Assembly (NCBI RefSeq): GCF_014655955.1
Contig: NZ_BNBO01000029.1
Span: forward strand, 40,628 to 104,627
From: Kitasatospora indigofera
Lineage (GTDB): Bacteria > Actinomycetota > Actinomycetes > Streptomycetales > Streptomycetaceae
Direction of reading: 5' to 3'
DNA length: 64,000 bases
The notes beneath the pieces are model-generated. The model was not told the origin of the DNA. It saw nothing but the letters and a program-made list of their open reading frames with translations, and made no database searches. Numbering within the stretch: the first letter of the stretch is position 1; each line of letters begins with the position of its first letter. Shown here one piece after another: positions 32,046 to 39,824 of this stretch. A program made the translations under genes and the position numbers.

Positions 32046-33481
32046 GCGGCGGCGCGCCGGCGGTCGCCGGCATACCCGGCCGGGGCCGGACCAGGCCGCT
32101 CGCCGGGCTGCTGGCGGCGCTGGCCGTCTCGCTGACCGGCACCCGGGTCTCGGCCATCGCCCTGCCCTGGTTCGTCCTGGCCACCACCGGCAGCGCCACC
32201 CGGACGGGCCTGGTCGCGTTCTGCGAGATGACCCCGTACGTGCTGGTCAAGGCGTTCTCGGGGCCGGTGGTGGACCGGCTCGGTCCGCGCGTCGTCTCCT
32301 GGAGCACCGACGCGGTCAGCGCGGTCGCGGTGGGGCTGGTGCCACTGCTGCACAGCCAGGGCCTGCTCTCCTTCTGGGCCCTGCTCGGCCTGGTGGCGGT
32401 GGTCGGCGCGGTGCGCGGGCCGGGCGACCTGGCGAAGGAGGTGATGATCCCCGAGGCGGCCGAACGCAGCCGGGTGCCGCTGGAGCGGGCCACCGGGCTG
32501 AGCGGGGTGACCGAGCGGCTCGCCTCGACGATCGGACCGGCCGCCGGCGGCGCGCTGGTGGCGCTGCTCGGGCCCATGTCCGGGCTGGTGGTCAACGCGG
32601 TGGCCTTCGGCCTGGGGTCGGTGATCATCGCGATTGCGCTGCCGAAGGGCATGGGCCGCGCCACCGACCTGCCGCCGGCGCCCGAGGGGGAGCCGGAGCC
32701 GGGCTACTGGCGGCGCTTCGGCGAGGGGTTCACCTTCCTGCGCGGGGAGCCGCTGCTGCTGGCCGTGATCGTCATGGTCGGCGTCACCAACGTGCTGGAC
32801 GCGGGCTTCATGACCGTCCTGGTGCCGGTCTGGGCCAAGGAGTCCGGGCAGGGCCCGGCCGGCATCGGCCTGGTCAGCAGCGCGTTCGGGATCGCGGCGG
32901 TGGCCGGCAGCCTGATCGCGGCGGCGGTCGCGCACCGGATGCGGCGCCGGGTGGTGTTCTTCGCCGGGTTCCTGCTGGCCGGTGCGCCGCGGTTCCTGGT
33001 GCTGGCGTTCGGCTCCCCGATGTGGGTGGTGCTGGCCGTCTTCGCGGTCGGCGGTTTCGGCTCCGGGTTCCTCAACCCGATCCTCGGCGCGATCTCCTTC
33101 GAGCGGGTGCCGGCCAGGCTGCTGGGCCGGGTCCGGGCGCTGGGCGACTCGCTCGCCTGGGCGGGCATCCCGTTCGGCGGGCTGATCGCGGGTGCGGCGG
33201 TGACGGCCGTGGGCCTGGCCCCGGCGCTGCTGGTGGCCGGCACCGCGTACTTCCTCACCACCAACCTGACCGGACTGCGCCCGGAGTGGCGGGAGATGGA
33301 CCGCCTGCGCGGCCGCGGGCGGGCGGCGGACCCGGCTACGGACGAGGGTGCGGTCACGGCGGCGGGCCTCGGCCCGGCTGCGGCCCCGGCCCCGGGCGAG
33401 GTCACGGGAGCCGGGGCGGATCCCGGCGTCCCGCCCGGGCGGGCGGCGGGGACGGCCGCACCGGCCGCCCCCGCCGGCTGA
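32042..33481 (+). CDS. MFS transporter coupled to the ArsR repressor
   Basis: 479 aa from a GTG overlapping the regulator stop. About 11-12 membrane helices occur between residues 15 and 410. ALPWFVLATTGSATRTGLVAFCEMTPYVLV and FSGPVVDRLGPRVV resemble the MFS_3/EntS-type exporters such as macrolide efflux proteins. The last 60 residues are a soluble Ala/Gly/Pro tail. Probable export of a drug or metabolite sensed by the upstream repressor. It ends before an 11-base C run. Confidence 0.9.
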   Translation: MSGGAPAVAGIPGRGRTRPLAGLLAALAVSLTGTRVSAIALPWFVLATTGSATRTGLVAFCEMTPYVLVKAFSGPVVDRLGPRVVSWSTDAVSAVAVGLVPLLHSQGLLSFWALLGLVAVVGAVRGPGDLAKEVMIPEAAERSRVPLERATGLSGVTERLASTIGPAAGGALVALLGPMSGLVVNAVAFGLGSVIIAIALPKGMGRATDLPPAPEGEPEPGYWRRFGEGFTFLRGEPLLLAVIVMVGVTNVLDAGFMTVLVPVWAKESGQGPAGIGLVSSAFGIAAVAGSLIAAAVAHRMRRRVVFFAGFLLAGAPRFLVLAFGSPMWVVLAVFAVGGFGSGFLNPILGAISFERVPARLLGRVRALGDSLAWAGIPFGGLIAGAAVTAVGLAPALLVAGTAYFLTTNLTGLRPEWREMDRLRGRGRAADPATDEGAVTAAGLGPAAAPAPGEVTGAGADPGVPPGRAAGTAAPAAPAG

Positions 33482-33517
33482 GCGGGCCGGTCGCGGCGGG
33501 CGCGGGGCCGGTGTCGT

Positions 33518-33528
33518 CCCCCCCCCCC
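33518..33528. repeat. Run of 11 C between convergent genes
   Basis: Eleven consecutive C residues lie in the 76-base gap between the MFS gene and the DUF574 methyltransferase gene. The length may be uncertain. Confidence 0.8.
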
Positions 33529-33557
33529 GCCGCCGGCCCGCCGTCCTGCCCGGCCGG

Positions 33558-34394
33558 TCAGGACTTGCGGGCCACGGCCCCGTAGCCCGGGGTCCACGCC
33601 TCGGCGGCCTCCGGGTCCTCCGGGCGCCACTTCGGCGGGGCGACCAGGCCCGGTTCGACCAGGTCGACGCCCTCGAAGAACCGCAGCACCTCGGCGTACG
33701 GACGCGGGCTGACCTGGGCGGCGGCCTTCTGGTAGGCGGCCTTGCCGGCCACCGAGTGCTCCGGCGGGTCGAAGTCGCCGGTGGCGTGCGAGAGGATCAG
33801 GAAGCTGCCGGGGGCGAGCGCGTCCAGCAGGGTGCGGACGATCCCGTGCGGGTCCAGCTCGTCGTCGACGAAGTGCAGTACGGCGACCAGCATCAGGGCG
33901 ACCGGCTGGTCCAGGTCGATCGCCTCGCGCACCCGGGGGTCGGTGAGGATCGACTTCGGGTCGCGCAGGTCGGCCTGCAGCACGGTGGTGGCGCCGTGGC
34001 CCGGGCCGGCCATCAGCGCGCGGGCGTGGGCCAGCACGATCGGGTCGTTGTCGATGTAGACGACCTTCACGGCGGGATCGACCTGCTGGGCGACCTCGTG
34101 GGTGTTGCCCGCGGTCGGGATGCCGGTGCCGATGTCCAGGAACTGGGTGATCCCCTCGCCGGCCACGTACCGGACGGCGCGCTGCAGGAAGGCCCGGTTG
34201 GCGCGGGCGGCCGAGGGGGTCGCCGGGGCGAAGGCCAGCACCTGCTCGGCGGCGGCCCGGTCGGCGGGGAAGTGGTCCTTGCCGCCGAGGAAGTAGTTGT
34301 ATATCCGGGCCGGGTGCGGGATGTCGGGCCGCAGATCGCTGGGCGGGCGGAAGTCCTCCGCCGTTCCGTCCATCCATGAGGTGTTCTCGGCCAT
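33558..34394 (-). CDS. SAM-dependent methyltransferase, DUF574 (Methyltransf_19) family
   Basis: 278 aa with GGAGG before the ATG. The N-terminal signature PHPARIYNYFLGGKDHFPADR is diagnostic of the actinobacterial DUF574 family. ITQFLDIGTGIPTAGNTHEVAQ is the SAM-binding glycine loop, and VYIDNDPIVLAHARAL contains the acidic residue contacting the ribose. Streptomyces carry dozens of paralogues, some near WhiJ-like developmental regulators; the substrates are unknown. No WhiJ partner is adjacent here. Confidence 0.93.
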   Translation of the reverse strand: MAENTSWMDGTAEDFRPPSDLRPDIPHPARIYNYFLGGKDHFPADRAAAEQVLAFAPATPSAARANRAFLQRAVRYVAGEGITQFLDIGTGIPTAGNTHEVAQQVDPAVKVVYIDNDPIVLAHARALMAGPGHGATTVLQADLRDPKSILTDPRVREAIDLDQPVALMLVAVLHFVDDELDPHGIVRTLLDALAPGSFLILSHATGDFDPPEHSVAGKAAYQKAAAQVSPRPYAEVLRFFEGVDLVEPGLVAPPKWRPEDPEAAEAWTPGYGAVARKS

Positions 34395-34663
34395 GGCTGC
34401 CTCCGCGCTCCTTGATCACTCCCGGTCGGGATCAGGATAGGGGTGCCGGGCCCGGCGCGCGACGGCCGGTCCCGCTCCTTGGCCACGGCAACCGGCCCGA
34501 GGGGCATCGGATGTGACACGCAGTCCGTTCCCGTCGCCCGGCGTCCGCCGGAGCCGGTCCGCCGCGACGCCCCGGACGCGGCCGTCCCGCCGGACCCGGC
34601 CCGTCACGGGGACGGGCGGGTACGGCGGGACGGTGGGCCGGCGGACGGGCCGCCGGGGCCGGG

Positions 34664-36043
34664 TCAGTGCTGCCAGACCCGGACGTAGTCGACCTGCATG
34701 TCGGCGGGGGCCACGATCTGGCCGCCCTCCGGGCTGACCGCGTTGTTCAGGATCAGGTACTGCGGCGAGGAGCTGATGCCGGTCGTGATCTGGCCGACCT
34801 GCTTGCCGTCGTAGTAGTACGTGACCGAGCCCGGCTTCCACTCCGCGCCGTAGGTGTGCCAGCCGGAGTAGTTGCCCGGCGTGCAGCCGCCGGGGCCGCC
34901 GGAGGGCGAGTGGTAGTGGTAGCAGGCGTCGCCGCCCAGGCCCTCCATGATGTCCATCTCACCGTCGGTGGGCCAGTTCTGGCCGTCGGTCCAGAAGGCC
35001 GGCCAGTTGGCGATCGTGGTGCCGGCGGCCGGCAGGTAGATCCTGGCCTCGAAGGCGCCGTAGGTGAACTGGGCCTTGCCGTTGGACTGCACCATGCCCG
35101 AGCGGTACGGGTAGGTCTTGCCGTTGGCGACGGTGTCCTGCTTGGCGGTGGTCAGGTGCAGCGAGCCGCCGCCGACGCTCACCTGGGACGGGGCGTAGGC
35201 CGCCGTCTCCGAGCCGGTGACCGGGGGCGTGGTGCAGGTCGGGCAGCCGAGCCAGTTGGGGGTCCACTTGGAGCTGTCCAGGCTGCTGCTGTTGAACTCG
35301 TCCGCGAAGACCGGGCGCCAGCTGCCGGCGATGCCGAGCGGGCCGCCGGCTGCGGGGGAGGAGGAGGCGCTCGGGCTCGGCGTCGGCGTCAGGGTGGGCG
35401 TCGGCGTCGGAGTGGGCGTCGCCGTCGCGCTGGGGGTGGGCTTCGGCGTGGCCGTCGGCGACGGGGTGAGGGTCGGCGAGGGGCTCGGCTTCGGGGTCGC
35501 CGTGGCGGACGGGCTGGGCGTCGCCGTCGCGCTGGGCGTGGGCTTCGGCGTGGCCGTCGGCGTCGGCGTGCTGGTCGGGGTCGGCGTCGGGGCGGGCGCG
35601 ACGGCGCCCGAGGTGAAGGTGCCGACCGGGGTCAGGTTCTTCCAGACGCCGCCGGCCTTGTAGGCGACGAAGTAGGTGTACTTGCCCGCCGGGAAGGTCC
35701 GGCTGTCGGGCTTGAACGTCGTCTGCGAGGTACCCAGCGTGGTCTGGATCGCCCCGGGGAAGTCGTAGTTGGCGCCGTTGGCGGCCCGGACGGCGACGGT
35801 CAGGCTCTGCAGGCTGATCCGCTTGCCGGCGTGGACCTTGGCGGTCGCGGTCACCGGGGCGGTGGCCGAGGGCGTGTCCGTGGAGAGCGTCAGCGAGTCG
35901 ACGACCACGGGGAGCGTCGCGGCCTGGGACTGGACCGCCCAGACGGCGGCACCGGTGGCCACGGTCGCGGTGGCGAGCCCGGCGGCGGCCGCGCGCTTCC
36001 AGGCGGCCGGCTTGCTGCGGCGGTGTTTCGCGTGATTGATCAT
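34664..36043 (-). CDS. Secreted GH16 beta-glucanase with N-terminal domain and Pro/Thr linker
   Basis: 459 aa. The basic N-terminus and a hydrophobic stretch ending SQA (about residue 41) form a signal peptide. Residues about 44-148 are a beta-sandwich-like accessory domain. Residues about 150-230 are a Pro/Thr/Ser linker built from repeats of ATPKPTPSATATP type. The rest is GH16: GEMDIME (ExDxxE, with nucleophile and acid/base Glu), WPAFWTDGQNWPTDG, WHTYGAEW and the terminal VDYVRVWQ. Likely activity is endo-beta-1,3(1,4)-glucan hydrolysis outside the cell. No clear ribosome site precedes the ATG. Confidence 0.92.
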   Translation of the reverse strand: MINHAKHRRSKPAAWKRAAAAGLATATVATGAAVWAVQSQAATLPVVVDSLTLSTDTPSATAPVTATAKVHAGKRISLQSLTVAVRAANGANYDFPGAIQTTLGTSQTTFKPDSRTFPAGKYTYFVAYKAGGVWKNLTPVGTFTSGAVAPAPTPTPTSTPTPTATPKPTPSATATPSPSATATPKPSPSPTLTPSPTATPKPTPSATATPTPTPTPTLTPTPSPSASSSPAAGGPLGIAGSWRPVFADEFNSSSLDSSKWTPNWLGCPTCTTPPVTGSETAAYAPSQVSVGGGSLHLTTAKQDTVANGKTYPYRSGMVQSNGKAQFTYGAFEARIYLPAAGTTIANWPAFWTDGQNWPTDGEMDIMEGLGGDACYHYHSPSGGPGGCTPGNYSGWHTYGAEWKPGSVTYYYDGKQVGQITTGISSSPQYLILNNAVSPEGGQIVAPADMQVDYVRVWQH

Positions 36044-36385
36044 GCTGTGGGGGAACCTTTCCTACCCCCCCTCAACGTGGCAGGCCCCACCCGCGGCAGG
36101 AGCGGATGAGAGCCCGATGAAGGTGGAGCCTGCGGTAAGCAGCTGGTCCCGCGCAACCGCCGGAATTGGCGCATGCCGCCCACCGGGCGGCTCGTTCGCC
36201 GACAAAGTGCCTGGTGGGCGCGGGTGCGGTGGACGCCTCGCGGGCCGATGTGACCTCGGGCACAGGTGAGACACCCCACAGCCCGCGCCCGCCCGCCGCG
36301 AGGGCCCCGGCAGGGCCCGGGCCCGTGTGCGGGCCGCCTCCCGGCCGCTGTCCGCACCGGCCCCGGCGACCGCGCGGCGGGCCGG
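36044..36385 (-). other. Leader of the GH16 gene and downstream end of the FHA gene
   Basis: The 342-base gap is read mainly as the 5' leader of the glucanase. On the minus strand, GCAGG near 36155 can pair with CCTGC near 36100, enclosing a less GC-rich stretch, and the pyrimidine-flanked TAGGAAAGG lies close to the start codon. A structured leader is possible, but I could not match it to a named riboswitch class. Confidence 0.3.
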
Positions 36386-37594
36386 TCAGGGCAGCGACCG
36401 GCCCGGCACCTGGGTGGGGCCGGAGGCGTACGTCGGCGGCGGGGTCCGGCCCGCCGCGGCGCGCCAGACGTCGGACAGCTCGGCGGGGAAGAGCCGGCCG
36501 CTGCGCACCAGGACCACCCCGGGCGCGAGCTCCAGCTCGTCCCCGGGCCGGAACCCCTGCTCGGTCCGCGGGGGCAGCGGCTGCCAGAGCCCGAGCCGCC
36601 CGCGCCGGTCGGCCCGCCGGACCCGGGTGCCGTAGGTGCTGACGTCCTCGACCCGGACGGTGCCCTGCCGCACCGAGACGCCGAGGTGCCGGCGGCTGAC
36701 CCGGGCCGCGCGCTCGGCCGGGAGCAGGGCGTGCAGCGCGATGCCGTCGGTGCCGGGGCTCCGCCCGACGACGGTCAGCGAGCCCTCGTCCAGCGTGTAG
36801 CGGGCCACGCAGACGCCGTCGAGCACCGCCTTGAGCTGCGCCGTCCCGGTGCGGGGCCCGGCCTCCAGCAGCGCCGTGCCGTGCAGTTCGCAGGTGGGCA
36901 CCCCGCGCCGCATCCGCGGCAGCAGGATCCGCCCGCCGCTGCGGGTGTCGTAGAGCGAGCAGCGCCGCTCGGGGCAGCTCCAGGAGCGCCGGACCACCTC
37001 GGCCAGCGGGGTCCGGCGGGCGTCCAGCAGGCCCTGCTTCTTCAGGGCGTCGAGCTCCAGCCGGCGGGAGATCTCCACCGCGCTGCGGTGGCCCATGTCC
37101 AGCGGGACGAGCACCACCACGCCGGGCCCGGGCAGCCGGCCGTGCCGCCGCTCGGGCTTGAGGAACTGCCAGGTGTTGCCCTGGAGCCAGGGGTGCTCGT
37201 CCCGGGAGGAGGCGTAGTGGTCGCCGGTGACGACCCGGGTGCCGGTCATCCCGGCGATCTCCAGCACCCGTTCGTCGGCGTCGCCGACCTCTTCCACCAG
37301 GCCCTCCGCGACCCAGTGCCGCAGCAGCCGGACGTCCTCGGGATCGCCGAACTCCCGCGCCCCGGCCAGCAGACTGCGGTCGGCCACCAGGTAGAGCGTC
37401 ACCCCGGGATCCCCGGTCAGCGTCACCAGCGCCTTGACGACCAGCTCCAGGCGGCGCAGGGAGCGGGCGGCCGTCCCGCCGAGCGCGGTGTCCCGGACGA
37501 TGTTGGAGAGGTCCACCAGGTAGTCGGCCCGGTCCGCCGAGGCTGTCAGGTGCTTCTCCACCGCGTCTCCAACCGTTCGCTGACGATGCGTCAT
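36386..37594 (-). CDS. NYN/PIN-like nuclease domain protein with C-terminal FHA domain
   Basis: 402 aa from the ATG at 37594; a GTG at 37624 is the alternative. Residues about 20-160 resemble the Zc3h12a/NYN RNase fold: DYLVDLSNIVRD, GVTLYLVADRSL, and DADERVLEIAGMTGTRVVTGDHY, which would supply the acidic metal site. A short Cys segment (CPERRC...CELHG) follows. The FHA domain (about 290-375) has VVGRSPGTDG, VSRRHLGV and DVSTYGTRV, the phospho-threonine-binding elements. It is divergent from a membrane Ser/Thr kinase and may read that kinase's phosphorylation. Confidence 0.8.
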   Translation of the reverse strand: MTHRQRTVGDAVEKHLTASADRADYLVDLSNIVRDTALGGTAARSLRRLELVVKALVTLTGDPGVTLYLVADRSLLAGAREFGDPEDVRLLRHWVAEGLVEEVGDADERVLEIAGMTGTRVVTGDHYASSRDEHPWLQGNTWQFLKPERRHGRLPGPGVVVLVPLDMGHRSAVEISRRLELDALKKQGLLDARRTPLAEVVRRSWSCPERRCSLYDTRSGGRILLPRMRRGVPTCELHGTALLEAGPRTGTAQLKAVLDGVCVARYTLDEGSLTVVGRSPGTDGIALHALLPAERAARVSRRHLGVSVRQGTVRVEDVSTYGTRVRRADRRGRLGLWQPLPPRTEQGFRPGDELELAPGVVLVRSGRLFPAELSDVWRAAAGRTPPPTYASGPTQVPGRSLP

Positions 37595-37771
37595 GCCGGG
37601 CCCGGACGGCGGACCGCCGGTCACAGCGCACTGTACGCCGCCCGGTCCGGCGCGCGGGCGTCCTCCGGCCGGACCGGCCTGCCGCCGGGTCAGGGAATCC
37701 GCTGCCGCCGTCGGTGCGGCCCAGTAGCATCACTCTGCGATCAGACCGGGGAGGGCGATCACATCAACGGC

Positions 37772-39763
37772 ATGGGCGACGCAAGGTACTTGAAACCGCT
37801 GGGGCCCGACGACCCGCAGGAGCTGGCGGGTTATCCCCTGCTGGCCCGGCTGGGGGCGGGCGGGATGGGGGTGGTGTACCTCTCCTACACCCGTGGCCGG
37901 CAGCCCGTCGCGCTCAAGGTGATCCGCAACGAGTACACCCTGGACGCGGAGTTCCGCCGGCGCTTCCAGCACGAGGTGCGGGCCGCCCGCCAGGTCTCGG
38001 GGTACCACATCGTGCCGGTGGTGGATCACGACACCACGGGTGAACGGCCCTGGCTGGCCTCCTCCTTCGTGGCCGGCCTGGCCCTGGACGAGGCCCTCGA
38101 CGAGGGCGGGCCGCTGCCGGTGGCCACCACCCTGCAACTGGTCGGCGCGGTGGCGGAGGCGCTGCGGGCCATCCACGCGGCCGGGGTGATCCACCGTGAC
38201 CTCAAGCCGAGCAACATCCTGCTCGGCGCCGACGGGCCCTGGGTGATCGACTTCGGCATCGCCCGCGCCGCCGACTCCACCAGGCTCACCCGTAGCGGCG
38301 GGCTGATCGGCACCCCGGAGTTCATGTCGCCGGAGCACGCCGGCGGCGAGCCGCTGACCCCGGCCAGCGACATCTTCTCGCTGGCCCTGGTCGCGGCGGT
38401 GGCCGCCACCGGCCGGCACCCGTACGGCAGCGGCGGCACCATCACGCTGGTCGCGAAGATCGTCAACACCGCCTTCCGGCCGCCGGAACTCGGTGGGTAC
38501 CCGGAGCCGCTGCGGGGCATCCTGGAGCGCTGCCTGGCCGCCGACCCGGCCGACCGGCCGACGGCGGGCGAGCTGGCCGGGCTCTGCGCGGAGGCGGTCG
38601 GCCAGGTGCCGCACGACTTCGCCGGCTGGCTGCCGGAGCCGGTGCTGGCCGAGATCGCCCGCCGGGCCGGAATCGCACGGGAGGCCCAGGCCGCGGCCGT
38701 CCGGGCGGACACCCCCGGGGGCGTCCCGCTGGACGCGCCCGCGGACGCACCGGTCACGCTCCCCCCTGCGAGCGTCCCGCCGGCCGCTTCGCCGAGCGCC
38801 CCGGCGCGGTCCGGGCCGTCCGGGAGCGTGCCCTCGACGGGCTCACCGCAGACCGGCCCGCCCGCGACGGTCCCGCCGCCGGCCCACCCGCCGCAGCCCG
38901 GGCCGCCCGCCCGCCCGCCGCAGCAGCAGACGCCGGACCGTCCCGCTGCGCCGCCGCGACAGCCGGCGCCGCAGTACGAGGCACTGCAGCACCAGGCACC
39001 GCCGTACCAGGCGCCACAGCACCAGGTACCGCCGTACCAGGCCCCGGCGCCCGCCCACCAGCAGCAGCCCGGGCCGTACCCGCCCCCGTACCCCGGCGGT
39101 CCCGTCCCGCCGGTCGCCGGGCCGGCCGGGGTCTCGCCGGCCCCCGGGGGGAACCGGAAGGTCCGGCTGGCGCTGGCCGCCGTGGTGGCGGCGGTGGTCG
39201 CGGTCTCGGCCGTGGGCTGGATCGTGAGCCAGGGGGACAAGGGCGGCGACCCGTCCGCCCGGGAGACCAAGGCCCCCGCGGCGGGCGCGAGCACCGGCGG
39301 CCCGGCCTCGCCCGGCGGGGACGGCAAGCCCGGAGGGGACGCGGCGAAGCCCGTCACCTACACGCTCAAGTTCCAGGACAAGCCACTGACCGTCAACGGA
39401 TCCGGCCACTCGCTCTACACCACGGTCGACTTCGACGCGCCCAAGGTGAAGAGCGGCCAGGACGTGTACGAGGAGGAGTGGGAGTACTTCCAGGCCGCCG
39501 ACAAGAGCGAGCTGGTCTTCGAGGAGGGCACCGGCAAGAGCGCCGGCCGCACCCCCGAGCAGTGCCGGGAGGCCGCCGACGGCGCCCCGCTGCGCAGCCC
39601 GGTCACCATGAAGCAGCTGCCCGGGGTGATGCCCGTCGGCTCCCTGCTGTGCACCGTCACCACCAAGGGTGACCTCGCCATGCTGGAGATCACCGCGCTC
39701 AACCCGACCGACGAGTTCTACGAGATCGTCGGCAAGCTGACGGTCTGGTCGCTGCCCGGCTGA
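37772..39763 (+). CDS. Membrane-anchored Ser/Thr protein kinase
   Basis: 663 aa. The Hanks-type kinase domain is complete: GAGGMGVVYL loop, ALKVI lysine (about 49), HRDLKPSN catalytic loop (Asp about 143), DFG, and GTPEFMSPEHA. A long Pro/Gln-rich segment follows (about 320-460, with PPYQAPQHQ repeats), then one membrane helix (LALAAVVAAVVAVSAVGWIV, about 470-490) and an outside domain of about 160 residues with two Cys (EQCREA, LLCTV) that is not a PASTA domain. It probably senses an external cue. The start is uncertain; GGGGAGGG lies 18 bases upstream. Confidence 0.92.
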   Translation: MGDARYLKPLGPDDPQELAGYPLLARLGAGGMGVVYLSYTRGRQPVALKVIRNEYTLDAEFRRRFQHEVRAARQVSGYHIVPVVDHDTTGERPWLASSFVAGLALDEALDEGGPLPVATTLQLVGAVAEALRAIHAAGVIHRDLKPSNILLGADGPWVIDFGIARAADSTRLTRSGGLIGTPEFMSPEHAGGEPLTPASDIFSLALVAAVAATGRHPYGSGGTITLVAKIVNTAFRPPELGGYPEPLRGILERCLAADPADRPTAGELAGLCAEAVGQVPHDFAGWLPEPVLAEIARRAGIAREAQAAAVRADTPGGVPLDAPADAPVTLPPASVPPAASPSAPARSGPSGSVPSTGSPQTGPPATVPPPAHPPQPGPPARPPQQQTPDRPAAPPRQPAPQYEALQHQAPPYQAPQHQVPPYQAPAPAHQQQPGPYPPPYPGGPVPPVAGPAGVSPAPGGNRKVRLALAAVVAAVVAVSAVGWIVSQGDKGGDPSARETKAPAAGASTGGPASPGGDGKPGGDAAKPVTYTLKFQDKPLTVNGSGHSLYTTVDFDAPKVKSGQDVYEEEWEYFQAADKSELVFEEGTGKSAGRTPEQCREAADGAPLRSPVTMKQLPGVMPVGSLLCTVTTKGDLAMLEITALNPTDEFYEIVGKLTVWSLPG

Positions 39764-39764
39764 C

Positions 39765-39820
39765 CGCATCGTCGCAGACGCCCGGCCCGCCCCGGCCGGC
39801 CGGGCGTCTGCGACGATGCG
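39765..39820 (+). terminator. 23-bp perfect inverted repeat between kinase and oxidoreductase
   Basis: Arms 39765-39787 and 39798-39820 are perfectly complementary with a 10-base loop. The repeat begins two bases after the kinase stop and ends four bases before the next ATG. It is a very strong terminator candidate. It contains an in-frame ATG (39816) that I reject as a start for that reason. Confidence 0.8.
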
Positions 39821-39824
39821 GAGC

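Noticed and set aside
35380..35600. Repeat array resembling a CRISPR
   Set aside because: The repeats are in frame, without spacers, and encode a Pro/Thr linker.
36044..36200. c-di-AMP (ydaO) riboswitch before the glucanase gene
   Set aside because: The conserved GGGGTGAATC and CCCGAATCCGTCAGCTAACC-like blocks are absent. It is kept only as an unassigned leader.
39816..39824. ATG at 39816 as start of the FAD oxidoreductase
   Set aside because: It lies inside the right arm of a 23-bp perfect inverted repeat. The ATG at 39825 is just outside and retains the whole protein.
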